From positions 41,698-105,697 of the forward strand of contig DAONTI010000014.1 of the NCBI GenBank assembly GCA_035411585.1: 64,000 nt of DNA. Reading direction: 5' to 3'. This stretch comes from MWDV01 sp002070715 (GTDB lineage: Bacteria > Verrucomicrobiota > Verrucomicrobiia > Limisphaerales > MWDV01). The position numbers and the translations under genes are program-made. Below, one piece after another: positions 45,713 through 53,944 of the stretch; positions within the stretch are counted from its first letter, which is position 1, and every line of letters begins with the position of its first letter. Below the pieces are notes generated by a model, which was not told where the DNA came from, did not search any database, and saw nothing but the letters and a program-made list of their open reading frames with translations.

Positions 45713-46008
45713 ATAAAGGCCCCGTTGCCGCAGCTGCTTGAAGGCTCGCCGTTCCGCCAGGGGCTTGGCCGCGTGGTTGATGAATTGCGCGTTCAATCGG
45801 ATGTAAACGGGCGGGCGAGCAGCAATCAATCCGCGAACCACGGTTTCTGCAATCCAAACGGCCCAGTTAAAAAAGAGGCCACCGATCGTAACCTGACTTT
45901 TTCATTGGTCAGATAGATGGATTCGTCTGCGCAGCACAACATGGTGCGTCATTGGTTTGCGAGTTTGATTTGTTGGTTGGTTTTGGATATGATGCCGCCG
46001 CTTACTGA
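45713..46008. other. Intergenic region with possible coding remnant
   Basis: There is no confident gene. On the minus strand, 45716-45860 reads as VRGLIAARPPVYIRLNAQF and then NHAAKPLAERRAFKQLRQRG, a protein-like stretch without start. It may be a decayed gene end. From about 45880 the sequence becomes more AT-rich, with GATTTGTTGGTTGGTTTTGG, and leads into the next gene. Confidence 0.3.
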
Positions 46009-46371
46009 ATGTCCTTGAAGCGACAACTCGACGGTGAAGCGTGGTTTGCGGTGTTGTCCGACCTTGCCGAGGCCCTTGGACCGGAAGGCGCTCCCGTCCG
46101 GCTTTGCCTGATCGGCTCCGCCGCTTGTCTGCTGGGTGGCATGGAGGGTCGCACCTCCGCTGACCTCGACGTTTGGAAACCCGCAAGCGATTATGACCGG
46201 CTCGAACTCAAGGCGGCCGTCGGGAAAATCGGCTTGCTGTTTGATCCCCAACAAACGCTCGAACCGGACCGTCCGTATCTGCAACTCGTGGATCCCGGCC
46301 TGACTCAATTGGGCACCTTCAATCCATTTCAAGATGCAGCCCAGCGCGGCCCTCTCATCGCCCTTCTTTGA
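46009..46371 (+). CDS. Short nucleotidyltransferase-like protein (DUF6036 type)
   Basis: A 120-residue product. Residues about 28-60 have VRLCLIGSAACLLGGM and RTSADLDVW, the GS-x10-D-x-D pattern of a minimal nucleotidyltransferase, as in DUF6036 or MNT-like proteins. The product stops shortly after the conserved VDPGLTQLGTFNP region, shorter than the 150-170 residues I expect for DUF6036, so the C-terminus may have been lost. No HEPN toxin or other partner gene is adjacent. Cytoplasmic, with no signal. The function cannot be assigned; a toxin-antitoxin link is only a possibility. Confidence 0.55.
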   Translation: MSLKRQLDGEAWFAVLSDLAEALGPEGAPVRLCLIGSAACLLGGMEGRTSADLDVWKPASDYDRLELKAAVGKIGLLFDPQQTLEPDRPYLQLVDPGLTQLGTFNPFQDAAQRGPLIALL

Positions 46372-46389
46372 TCTGTCTGGTTTGGTGGC

Positions 46390-47712
46390 ATGAGTTCAAG
46401 TCCGGGATTGCCTCGGATGATTTGGCGGCATTACGTTCAGCCCATGGCACGGGTGGCCTTGCACTGGCAAATCTTCATCGCAATGGCGTTGGCGCTGATG
46501 GTGGGCCGTTGGGCGGGGGAAACGGCAACCGTGGCCGGGATGCCGCTGTTTGAGATTTTTGCCTTCGTCGGTCAGTTATTCTTGCGGGCGCTGCGGATGC
46601 TCGTGGTGCCCCTCATCGCCGCTGCCATCGTCACCGCCGTCGCTGGATTGGGTGCGGAGCGCGCCTTTGCCCGGCTGGGGATGAAGACGGCCCTCTACTT
46701 TTTGGGCACGGGATTGGTGGCCACGCTCATTGGTCTGGGGCTGGTCAATGGGATTCAGCCCGGCTTGGAGCACGGGCAACCGGTGTCGCTGGGGCTTACC
46801 GCTGATCCCGCCGCCGTACAAGCGGCGGTGGGCGAGCGGGGGGCGCGGGATGTGGTGGAAGTTTTCCTGCGTATGTTCCCGGAAAACGTGGTCCAGACCG
46901 CCGGCAACAACGCCGATGTGCTGGCGTTGATCGTCTTTTGTCTTTTGTTCGGCTATTACACCGGTCGGTTGGAGGGGAAAGCCGCGCGCACGCTGAACCA
47001 GGTCTGGCAGGGGATTTATGACGTGATGCTCCGCATCACCGGATTGGTGATGAAGTTCGCGCCGTTGGGCATCTTCGCGCTGGTGGCGCAAATTGCCGCC
47101 ACGACGCATCTGGAGCAATTGCGGCATCTGTTGACCATGGTCATCACCACGCTGGCCGGCCTGGCGCTGCACGCGTTCATCGTGATGCCGTTGTTATTGT
47201 GGCTGCTGGGCCGGGTGAATCCGTGGCGCGCATTTCGCGGGGCGTTACCCGCTTTGTTGACGGCGTTCTCCACCAGCTCCTCTTCGGTCACGCTGCCGCT
47301 CACCTTGGAGTGCGTACGGAAAAATGCGGGGGTGTCCCACCGCGTCGGTAATTTTATCGTGCCGCTGGGCGCGACTGTGAATATGAACGGCACGGCCTTG
47401 TACGCCTGTGTGGCCTCCATTTTCATCGCGCAACTGTATGGCCTGCACCTCACGCCGGGGATGCAACTGATTGTGGTGTTGCTGGCCTTGCTCACGTCCA
47501 TCGGCGTGGCCGGCGTGCCTGCGGGTGGATTAGTGGCCGTGGTGGTGATCCTGGGGGCGATGGGACTGCCGCCGGAGGGCATCGGGTTAATCATGGTCGT
47601 GGATCGGGTGCTCGATATGCCCCGCACGGCGGTCAATGTCTTCGGCGACGTCTGCGGCGCGATCATCATCGCCCGGTCCGAAGGCGAAACCCATCTCTGC
47701 CCGAAAGGATAA
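46390..47712 (+). CDS. Dicarboxylate/amino-acid:cation symporter (DAACS)
   Basis: A 440-residue transporter with eight membrane helices and two re-entrant loops. The key family motifs are visible: FSTSSSSVTLPLTLE (HP1 serine-rich loop), GATVNMNGTALY (the NMNGT substrate and Na+ site), SIGVAGVPAGGLV (HP2) and MVVDRVLDMPRTAVNVFGD (Asp and Asn that bind substrate and cation). The family takes up glutamate, aspartate, succinate or fumarate with H+ or Na+. The start MSSSPGLPRMIW follows the preceding gene by 18 bp; a start at MIWRHYVQPMARV is also reasonable. Confidence 0.92.
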   Translation: MSSSPGLPRMIWRHYVQPMARVALHWQIFIAMALALMVGRWAGETATVAGMPLFEIFAFVGQLFLRALRMLVVPLIAAAIVTAVAGLGAERAFARLGMKTALYFLGTGLVATLIGLGLVNGIQPGLEHGQPVSLGLTADPAAVQAAVGERGARDVVEVFLRMFPENVVQTAGNNADVLALIVFCLLFGYYTGRLEGKAARTLNQVWQGIYDVMLRITGLVMKFAPLGIFALVAQIAATTHLEQLRHLLTMVITTLAGLALHAFIVMPLLLWLLGRVNPWRAFRGALPALLTAFSTSSSSVTLPLTLECVRKNAGVSHRVGNFIVPLGATVNMNGTALYACVASIFIAQLYGLHLTPGMQLIVVLLALLTSIGVAGVPAGGLVAVVVILGAMGLPPEGIGLIMVVDRVLDMPRTAVNVFGDVCGAIIIARSEGETHLCPKG

Positions 47713-48366
47713 ACTGCGGACGCCCCGGGCGCAGGCCGCTGGCGCCAAGGGTTCCGGCGGGCCTCCTGGGAAAGACTGGAGACATCGTAACCCCCCGGTG
47801 GTGAAGCTCAAGGTGTTGAGCCCCCGGCGTAGAATGGAACTATGGTGCCTCCTCCGAAGCTGGCCCAGCTGTGAAAATCGGGCCCCCTCTGCGGATGCAC
47901 AGTGCCTACTTTGAACTGTATCGTATGCAGACCGATCGTCATGGGTTACATCAGAAACGCGTCGCCCGTACCCGGCCAACGGCATCAAGGCCGCCGCCCG
48001 CGTGTTTGGCGGCTCCCGCAACCCCGTTCGTAAATGGTTGCGGCGCGATCAACCCGGCAAACGCTCCGCTTTGGTCGAACACAGTCGCCGCCCCAAACGT
48101 TCGCCCAACTAGATCGCTAGTCAGGGCTGTCCTCAACTGGCGACCGCTTGACTTCGCCAAACGCCATCACTTCTACTTACCCAACCCCCTCCACCGGGGG
48201 CACGATGTCCCCAGCTTTTCCTAATTGTCATCTGCCAGTATGGTCCGATGCAGTTGAACCGCCTCTCCCGCGTCAGGGGGCCGGAGGGCCGCCATACAAG
48301 CGGCGTTCCCGGGCGGGGTGGCGGGGCCGCTTGACTTCGGAGCGCATCCCCGCACCATCTAGCTGC
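47713..48366. other. Gap with transposase remnant between symporter and NusG-like genes
   Basis: Apart from the decayed transposase at 47895-48112, no gene is supported. CCGCTTGACTTCG occurs twice (48144-48156 and 48329-48341). A longer open frame upstream of the NusG-like gene has no conserved content before residue 74. Confidence 0.5.
47895..48112 (+). pseudogene. Decayed transposase N-terminus (HTH region)
   Basis: The frame from ATG 47895 gives MHSAYFELYRMQTDRHGLHQ and KRVART. A shift near 47969 then continues as NGIKAAARVFGGSRNPVRKW, LRRDQPGKRSALVEHSRRPK and a stop at 48110-48112. That is the usual HTH of IS481- or IS630-like transposases (a GIKAAAR-x2-G-x-SRN-x-VRKWL pattern). The catalytic domain is missing and the reading frame is broken, so it is a remnant. 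Confidence 0.7.
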
Positions 48367-48855
48367 GTGACCGAGACACTCTGGTTTGTGGCGCATACCA
48401 AGCCGCGCTGCGAAAAAAAATTTGCCCAACATTGCCAACGCGAGCGGGTGAGCACGACTTTGCCCTGTTGCAAGTCCGTGCGCCGTTATCGCGGGAAGGT
48501 GTGCGTGTTCATGAAGCCCTTGTTTCCGGGGTACGTGTTTCTGCGGCTGGCGACCGACCAACGCCGCTTGGTGCAACACAACGATTATCTCGCGCGCCTG
48601 CTGCCGGTGACCGATCAGGCGCTGTTCGCCCGGCAATTGGATGAAATTCTGCTCGCGCTGGCCAGCGATGTGGAAGTCCGCCTGGCCCCTACCATCGGGG
48701 AAGGCAGCCGGGTCAAGATCAAGAGCGGTCCGTTGCGCGGACTGGATGGTTGGGTGGAACAACGTCAGGGGCCCACGCAAGTTCTGCTCCGCTTGGATTT
48801 CATCGGCCAAGCGGCGGCGATCCAAGTGGGCGCCTGGGAATTGGAACCGATTTAA
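48367..48855 (+). CDS. NusG-like transcription antiterminator (RfaH/UpxY type)
   Basis: The start is set at GTG 48367 (VTETLWFVAHTKPRCEKKF), giving 162 residues. The NGN domain has WFVAHTKPRCEKKFAQHC and the family signature FMKPLFPGYVFLRL. The KOW domain near residue 112 has GSRVKIKSGPLRGLDGWVE. Specialised NusG paralogs bind RNA polymerase and suppress termination in long surface-polysaccharide operons. No such operon follows; the next gene is convergent. It probably acts in trans or was left behind after rearrangement, as a transposase remnant lies just upstream. Confidence 0.85.
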   Translation: MTETLWFVAHTKPRCEKKFAQHCQRERVSTTLPCCKSVRRYRGKVCVFMKPLFPGYVFLRLATDQRRLVQHNDYLARLLPVTDQALFARQLDEILLALASDVEVRLAPTIGEGSRVKIKSGPLRGLDGWVEQRQGPTQVLLRLDFIGQAAAIQVGAWELEPI

Positions 48856-48873
48856 CCCGGAAGACCGGGTCGT

Positions 48874-49656
48874 TTAATTCTCCGACCGCACGCGGTAGAA
48901 GCGTTTTGGCAGGGTGGCGGAGGCCGGGTCCACGATTTCGATGCGGTGGTTGGCCGGGCTAACGACGCTGTAGAGGGGCGACCAATAGACTAAATCCTCG
49001 CTGACTTCAATCTGCACGCGCGTCCCGGCCGGACGCATGAGGTTCAGCGTGGTCATCGGAACGGCGGGCAATTGCACCAGTTGCGCGTTGCGCGTCCCTC
49101 GATTGTTGACCGTCACCCGGTAAAACCGGGGGACTCCATCCCCCGAGGCGGGATCGGCAATTTCCATAACCCCGGTTCGGGTCGGATGCAATTGGTAGAG
49201 AAGCGACCAGGATTGCTGATCGGTGCTGACCTCGACCGAAAGTTGTTCCCCCGCCAAAGCCAGGAAACGCAGCGCCGTTTGCGGCGATTGCAGGGTGCGC
49301 CCCATTTGGAAACCGATGGGAGGAGGCGCGGCGAAAGCCACCTCGTTGGAAGGCAGACTCTCGACGCCGTCGCTCGTGTACGCCGTCGCCGCAAAAAAGT
49401 AAGTGGTGCCGGTGGGCGGAATGTTAATGCAGGCGTTGGTTTGGGCGCCCACATCAATCCGGGTCGAGTAATGCCCGCTATTGGTTCCGTAATAAACGGC
49501 GTACCCCGCCACTTCGGGATCCGGACTCGGATCCCAAGCCAGAGTCACGGCTTGGGCGGAGGTGATGCCGAGGAAACAGAGCGCCACTCCCGCGGCGGTG
49601 AGACCAGCGTTGAGGAGGTGTTGCTTGTATCCGGCAAGCTGACGATCCTTAACCAT
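48874..49656 (-). CDS. Exported protein with fibronectin type III-like domain and RFYRV modules
   Basis: The start at MVKDRQLAGYKQ gives 260 residues with a signal segment (GLTAAGVALCFLGITSAQA). Residues about 38-125 are an FN3-like fold (LAWDPSPDPEVAGYAVYYG and TTYFFAATAYTSDGVESLPS). Two similar C-terminal halves follow, each with a VSTDQQSWSLLYQL / VSEDLVYWSPLYSV strand pair and closing as RFYRV, so there is an internal duplication. These modules are common in Verrucomicrobiota secreted proteins. The function is unknown; adhesion or polysaccharide binding is a guess. It is convergent with the NusG-like gene. Confidence 0.7.
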   Translation of the reverse strand: MVKDRQLAGYKQHLLNAGLTAAGVALCFLGITSAQAVTLAWDPSPDPEVAGYAVYYGTNSGHYSTRIDVGAQTNACINIPPTGTTYFFAATAYTSDGVESLPSNEVAFAAPPPIGFQMGRTLQSPQTALRFLALAGEQLSVEVSTDQQSWSLLYQLHPTRTGVMEIADPASGDGVPRFYRVTVNNRGTRNAQLVQLPAVPMTTLNLMRPAGTRVQIEVSEDLVYWSPLYSVVSPANHRIEIVDPASATLPKRFYRVRSEN

Positions 49657-49941
49657 CGCCTTCCGGGAAAGCAGCCTTCTTGCCAAAGCATTTTGAAGCC
49701 CACCATATTTTTCCCGTGCGACAGCATTAGCAGATCCCACCCGCCAAACCCGCCAGATTTAACTCGATTCACTCCCGCACGCGCGGTGCGCTTCGGGCAT
49801 GGGCGCCGGACTCAGACCCCTTTCTGTGTCCTGATTTAACACAGCCAACTAGCGCCGCATGGAATAATGGGACAGATCTTAACTGGAAAAGAGCCCATCC
49901 CCCATTTTTCGCAGGCTAAGGCGAACGATCTGGCCATTGTT

Positions 49942-50808
49942 TCAAGCCAGATTAAGGCCGTCGGTTTCTTGCTCATTCTGGGCGGTTTCCCCCGCCGAAT
50001 TGGGAAGGACCTCTTCATCCCGACCGTCCGGCGACGCACTACCACCATCGGCACAGACGCCGCGTTTGGATTCCGCCACAAATTCAATCAATTGACGCGC
50101 CGGTGGGGTGGAGAATTGCGCAGCGGCCACTCGCAGCGCCTCGCCTAAATTGCGGCCCTCACGGAACAGGCAATGGTAAAGTCGTTTTAGTTCCAAGCGT
50201 TCCGAAGCGGGAATTCCGGCTCGACGCAGCCCCACAATATTCAGTCCGCAGAGTGTATTGACCCCCGACCCGATAGTGAACGGCGGCAGGTCTTTGCTGA
50301 TGCCGGCCCCCCCTTGCATCAACGCCAGCGTGCCGACGCGGACGAACTGATGGACGAGGCAATTACCCGATAAAAAGGCGCGATCTTGCACGGTGACATG
50401 CCCGCCGAGCAGCACGCCATTGGCCAGAATGACCCGATCGCCCAGCACGCAGTTGTGCGCCACATGACAGTGCGCCATCAGAAAATTGTGCGCGCCAATA
50501 ACTGTCGCTTCGTCAGCCCGGTTGGACCGGTGCACGGTGACGTGTTCGCGAAAAACATTGTGCGCACCAATCTGCAGGCGGGTGGGGGCATCCGCGTATT
50601 TCAAATCTTGCGGCGCGTCTCCGATCACGCAGCCGGCATGAAACCGGTTGTGGCTGCCCGCCCGGGTGTGGCCCGTCAGATACACATGCGGCCCGACCAC
50701 ACAATGCGGCCCCAGTTCCACCGCCGCATCAATCACCGCATACGGCCCGACTTGAACCGTCGAGTCCAACTTGGCCTGCGGATGAATGATTGCCGTGGGA
50801 TGAATCAT
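49942..50808 (-). CDS. lpxA: Acyl-ACP--UDP-GlcNAc O-acyltransferase
   Basis: A 288-residue left-handed beta-helix enzyme of lipid A synthesis. Hexapeptide repeats run from residue 1 to about 185 (MIHPTAIIHPQAKLDSTVQV and following). The catalytic His is H118 in MAHCHVAHNC, aligned with H125 of E. coli LpxA. The GHVTVQDRAFLSGN, VHQFVRVGTLALMQGG and PFTIGSGVNTLCGLNIVGLRR segments match the acyl-chain and substrate groove. The C-terminus has helices (RLELKRLYHCLFREG) and an acidic tail of about 35 residues beyond the usual end. In many genomes lpxA follows fabZ or lpxD; here it stands alone downstream of kdsB. Confidence 0.94.
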   Translation of the reverse strand: MIHPTAIIHPQAKLDSTVQVGPYAVIDAAVELGPHCVVGPHVYLTGHTRAGSHNRFHAGCVIGDAPQDLKYADAPTRLQIGAHNVFREHVTVHRSNRADEATVIGAHNFLMAHCHVAHNCVLGDRVILANGVLLGGHVTVQDRAFLSGNCLVHQFVRVGTLALMQGGAGISKDLPPFTIGSGVNTLCGLNIVGLRRAGIPASERLELKRLYHCLFREGRNLGEALRVAAAQFSTPPARQLIEFVAESKRGVCADGGSASPDGRDEEVLPNSAGETAQNEQETDGLNLA

Positions 50809-50981
50809 CGGGTGTCAGATGACCAGAAACCGGGCCAAATGAAAACAGCAAACCGAGTCAACGGCAGAAATTTATCGAGCCGTCCCCCCGGTTCGGTTTT
50901 TTTGCCGGGTGGGAGGTCAGGGGGTTTGATTCCTGCCGGGAAGACTTCGCTCGATCGTAGAGAGAACGGAGGCAAAGGAAA

Positions 50982-51758
50982 TCAAGGGCCCGTCCCGCCG
51001 GGGGTGGCAGACGCCGCCCGGGCCAATATGGCTTCCACCCGCGCCACATCGGCCGGCACATCCACCCCCACGCTGTCGTGGTTGACTTGCACAACGGCGA
51101 TGGCGATGCCGTTCTCCAACGCCCGCAATTGCTCCAATTTTTCCGCGTTTTCCAGAGGGGACACCGGAAAATTGACGAATCGCAGCAGGGTTTCGCGCCG
51201 ATAGCCATAGATGCCGAGGTGCTTCAAAAACGGAAACGCGGTCAATTGTTCGTCCGCCGGGCGCGCAGCCGCCTCCCGCAGATACGGAAGGGGGCGACGC
51301 GAGAAATACAACGCCTGACCCGCCACACTGGTGACCACTTTCACGATGTTTGGGTCCGTGTATTCCCCAGCGTGGCGGATGGGCGTGGCGGCGGTGGACA
51401 TTTCGTTGTTTTGCAGCGCCGCCGCCACGGCGTCAATCACGGCGGGGTCCATCAGCGGTTCGTCTCCCTGAATGTTCACGACCGCCTCACAATCACAACG
51501 CGCGGCGACTTCCGCTGTGCGATCCGAACCACTGGGATGGTCGGCTCGCGTCATCTCCACCCGGCAGAATTCCCGGGCCACCTGCGCGATGCGGTCATCG
51601 TCCGTCGCCACGATGACGTCGGCGAGCGAGCGGGCCTGGCGGCATTGCTCGACGACACGTTGGATGAGCGGTTTGCCGGCAATGAGCTGCACCGGTTTGC
51701 CGGGAAACCGGGTGGAAGCGTAGCGGGCGGGAATGATACCGTAAATTTTCACCCGCAC
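50982..51758 (-). CDS. kdsB: 3-deoxy-manno-octulosonate cytidylyltransferase
   Basis: A 258-residue CMP-Kdo synthetase. The nucleotide-binding start YGIIPARYASTRFPGKPVQL, the ATDDDRIA and VEMTRADHPSGSDRTAEVA segments, and NIQGDEPLMDP (metal Asp) are all typical. VSPLENAEKLEQLRALENG matches the C-terminal family signature. It activates Kdo with CTP for the inner core of LPS in the cytoplasm, and stands 173 bp upstream of lpxA on the same strand, so both serve lipid A-Kdo. The last few residues (ASATPGGTGP) are a non-conserved tail. Confidence 0.95.
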   Translation of the reverse strand: MRVKIYGIIPARYASTRFPGKPVQLIAGKPLIQRVVEQCRQARSLADVIVATDDDRIAQVAREFCRVEMTRADHPSGSDRTAEVAARCDCEAVVNIQGDEPLMDPAVIDAVAAALQNNEMSTAATPIRHAGEYTDPNIVKVVTSVAGQALYFSRRPLPYLREAAARPADEQLTAFPFLKHLGIYGYRRETLLRFVNFPVSPLENAEKLEQLRALENGIAIAVVQVNHDSVGVDVPADVARVEAILARAASATPGGTGP

Positions 51759-51875
51759 CCATCCTATCCGAGGCGTTTCAGGGAAGAAAGCCGGAATCTT
51801 GACGGCACCCGAGAACCGAGCTCCGCCCCGATGACGCGCAGAGGACGACCAATCTACACCCGACGCCCTTTACGA

Positions 51876-52313
51876 TTACGGATAGGCCCAGACCCGGGTG
51901 GATACTTGTCGCTGAAAGGCTCGGAGGGAGGGCGGTGATGGGAACCAGAACAAATGGGTATTGCAACGGCAGTCCGAGGCGCCAAAACCTTGCAACGGCA
52001 CGGTCACCTTGGGCAGCCGCGCCAGCGCCTTGGCCCACTTATGTTCGACGCGCCCGGATGCCGTGGTAAACCAAATCCGGTTCAAATCACAGCGAGCACG
52101 CAAATAATCAATGTGCCAGTGTGGACGGGAGCTAATCCGGTAATGGTGCTGAACCCGAGCCGCCAAACCGCCCGGCCCCCAGGCACTCCCCACGTAAACA
52201 TAAACCCCGGGTTGCAAGCTCAAATCACCCAACTGACCGATTGGCAGGACACCAAGCCGGGAGTTGACAAGGATGAGAACGTAGGTGCCGGGTTGTTTCG
52301 TTATCGTCCACAT
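51876..52313 (-). CDS. DUF123 (GIY-YIG-like) protein
   Basis: From MWTITKQPGTYVLILVN the protein has 145 residues; the open frame extends 201 bp upstream over the start of the divergent gene, which is unlikely. The motifs GTYVLILVN, PGVYVYVGSAWGPGGLAARV (GIY-YIG-like strand plus the GSAxG loop), HWHIDYLR and FGASDCRCNTHLFWF are those of DUF123. Members occur alone or fused to UvrC-type or endonuclease III domains, with a presumed nuclease fold. The active role is not established. It is divergent from the 52474 gene and 117 bp upstream of kdsB. Confidence 0.82.
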   Translation of the reverse strand: MWTITKQPGTYVLILVNSRLGVLPIGQLGDLSLQPGVYVYVGSAWGPGGLAARVQHHYRISSRPHWHIDYLRARCDLNRIWFTTASGRVEHKWAKALARLPKVTVPLQGFGASDCRCNTHLFWFPSPPSLRAFQRQVSTRVWAYP

Positions 52314-52473
52314 CGGGTTATTCGTCGGCCTCACTTTACCGAACCAGGCGGAGAAAACCAGATTTTGCCCAGCGGAGACAATGTGCCCGGATGAACGGGC
52401 CTCGCCGTGTTCATGAGTGAATTCATGCGCGGAAAAGACCGTCTGATCATTAGTAAACATTGCTTTTATCGCC

Positions 52474-52986
52474 ATGAAACCGCTCAGTGTCATCCTCGGG
52501 CTCATCGCCCTCAACGTCAGTCATCTCCACGCCGGGGAGCCTGCTCCAGCCGCCCAACTCGGCGCGAGCGATCTGACTCGCTACGTCGCCACGCATCGGC
52601 CTCAATCCGGATTGACGATCCTCCGGGACGCCAACGGACGCACAGTGGGGACGGCGAACTCGACCCTCAGCGGCATGATGACGTTCCGCGATTCCAATGG
52701 ACGCGCCGCCGGCACAGCCACGACGCTGGGCAACCAAACCATCTTTCGGGACGCCAACGGACGCACGGCTTGGACCGCAACGTCCGCCGGTGACAACATG
52801 ATCATTTACCGGGATGCCAACGGGCAAACACTGCGCACCGCCCACAAAATGGGCCCGGTCACAATCTTTCGCGACGGCGCCGGCCGTCTCACCCAGACTA
52901 TCTCCCCCAACACCGCGACCACCACCGCCCGGGAGGCCAGCGGCCGCATGTCCGGCACGGCTTCCACCACGGGCGCTAAACGTTGA
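52474..52986 (+). CDS. Exported tandem-repeat protein (about 21-residue repeats)
   Basis: A 170-residue product with a signal peptide (MKPLSVILGLIALNVSHLHA). From about residue 46 six imperfect repeats of 19-23 residues follow. The core is (I/F)xRDANGRTxGTAxxxG: ILRDANGRTVGTA, TFRDSNGRAAGTA, IFRDANGRTAWTA, IYRDANGQTLRTA, IFRDGAGRLTQTI and REASGRMSGTA. A regular strand-turn-strand with Asp-Ala-Asn-Gly turns suggests a beta-hairpin stack or solenoid. The terminal repeat is degenerate and there is no anchor. The function is unknown. The gene is read divergently from the DUF123 gene. Confidence 0.72.
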   Translation: MKPLSVILGLIALNVSHLHAGEPAPAAQLGASDLTRYVATHRPQSGLTILRDANGRTVGTANSTLSGMMTFRDSNGRAAGTATTLGNQTIFRDANGRTAWTATSAGDNMIIYRDANGQTLRTAHKMGPVTIFRDGAGRLTQTISPNTATTTAREASGRMSGTASTTGAKR

Positions 52987-53209
52987 CGGGAACGGGGTGC
53001 CACTTCGCGCGCCTCAACCCCGGATTGTAACCACAGCGTCAAGATTCAGATGCGGATGGTGAAGCTGCCATAGGTGATTATTTATTCAGGCGGCGGGAAT
53101 GTTGTTCACCCCGGCCCTGCCGGGTTGTGTTCACCTGGCATGGCCTGAAGTTTGGGTCACCGCCTCGCGCCATTCACCGGATCATTTTGCCATTGCGGTG
53201 CCGCGCCAA

Positions 53210-53896
53210 ATGTCCGACAAACGGGCCATGGAAACCGTGACTGAACGCCGGCGTCAGAGCGGACGCCTCCTTTTCCTCGCCCTGATCGGCGGCCTTTATC
53301 TTTCGCCCATCTTTGCCGCCGATGAACCGCGCCCGACAGCACCCGCAAAAGCCCCGGATGTCATTTACGTGCCCACGCCCCAGCCGGTGGTGGAAAAAAT
53401 GTTGGAAATGGCCGCGCTCAAGCAAGACGACGTGGTTTATGACCTGGGATGCGGCGATGGCCGGATTGTGGTGACCGCAGCGAAGAAATACGGGGTGACG
53501 GCGGTGGGATTTGACATTGACCCGGAACGGGTCAAGGAAGCGCGGGCCAACGTAAAAGCGAACCACGTTGAGCATCTCGTGACCATCCACCAGGAAGATA
53601 TTTTCACCCTCGACCTGCGGAAAGCCAGCGTGGTGACGCTCTATTTGTTGCCCGAGTTAAATGTGCGGTTGATGCCGCAACTGGCCAAACTCAAACCCGG
53701 GTCGCGCATCCTTTCCCACGATTTCGACATGCGCGGAGCCAAACCGGTGCAAGTGGTGGACATGACGATTCCTGACGCCGAGGACGACCAATCCTACGGC
53801 GGAGCGCATACCCTCTATAAATGGGTCGTCCCCTGGGAAACGGATCCACCGGCACCCGGCAACAAAGCCTCCCCCGCTCCCGTGACCACACCATGA
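53210..53896 (+). CDS. SAM-dependent methyltransferase with signal peptide
   Basis: From MSDKRAMETVTERRRQ the product has 228 residues; METVTER (53228) is an alternative. A hydrophobic signal (LLFLALIGGLYLSPIFAADEP) is clear. The methyltransferase core has DVIYVPTPQPVVEKMLEMA, then motif I VVYDLGCGDGRIV, motif II AVGFDIDPERV and a later VVTLYLLPELNVRLMP strand, so all of the SAM fold is present in about 150 residues. Similar short class I methyltransferases with signal peptides occur in Planctomycetota and Verrucomicrobiota; their substrate is not known to me. SAM is cytoplasmic, so an exported enzyme is odd. The following gene starts 48 bp downstream. Confidence 0.8.
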   Translation: MSDKRAMETVTERRRQSGRLLFLALIGGLYLSPIFAADEPRPTAPAKAPDVIYVPTPQPVVEKMLEMAALKQDDVVYDLGCGDGRIVVTAAKKYGVTAVGFDIDPERVKEARANVKANHVEHLVTIHQEDIFTLDLRKASVVTLYLLPELNVRLMPQLAKLKPGSRILSHDFDMRGAKPVQVVDMTIPDAEDDQSYGGAHTLYKWVVPWETDPPAPGNKASPAPVTTP

Positions 53897-53944
53897 TCCA
53901 GTTCCGCTGCCAACACCTTCCTCTTTAACGTTCCCTCTGCCACC

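Noticed and set aside
49657..49800. Possible riboswitch-like fold upstream of the FN3-type gene
   Set aside because: Short matches to a c-di-GMP aptamer core were weak, and the conserved stem and loop order is not met.
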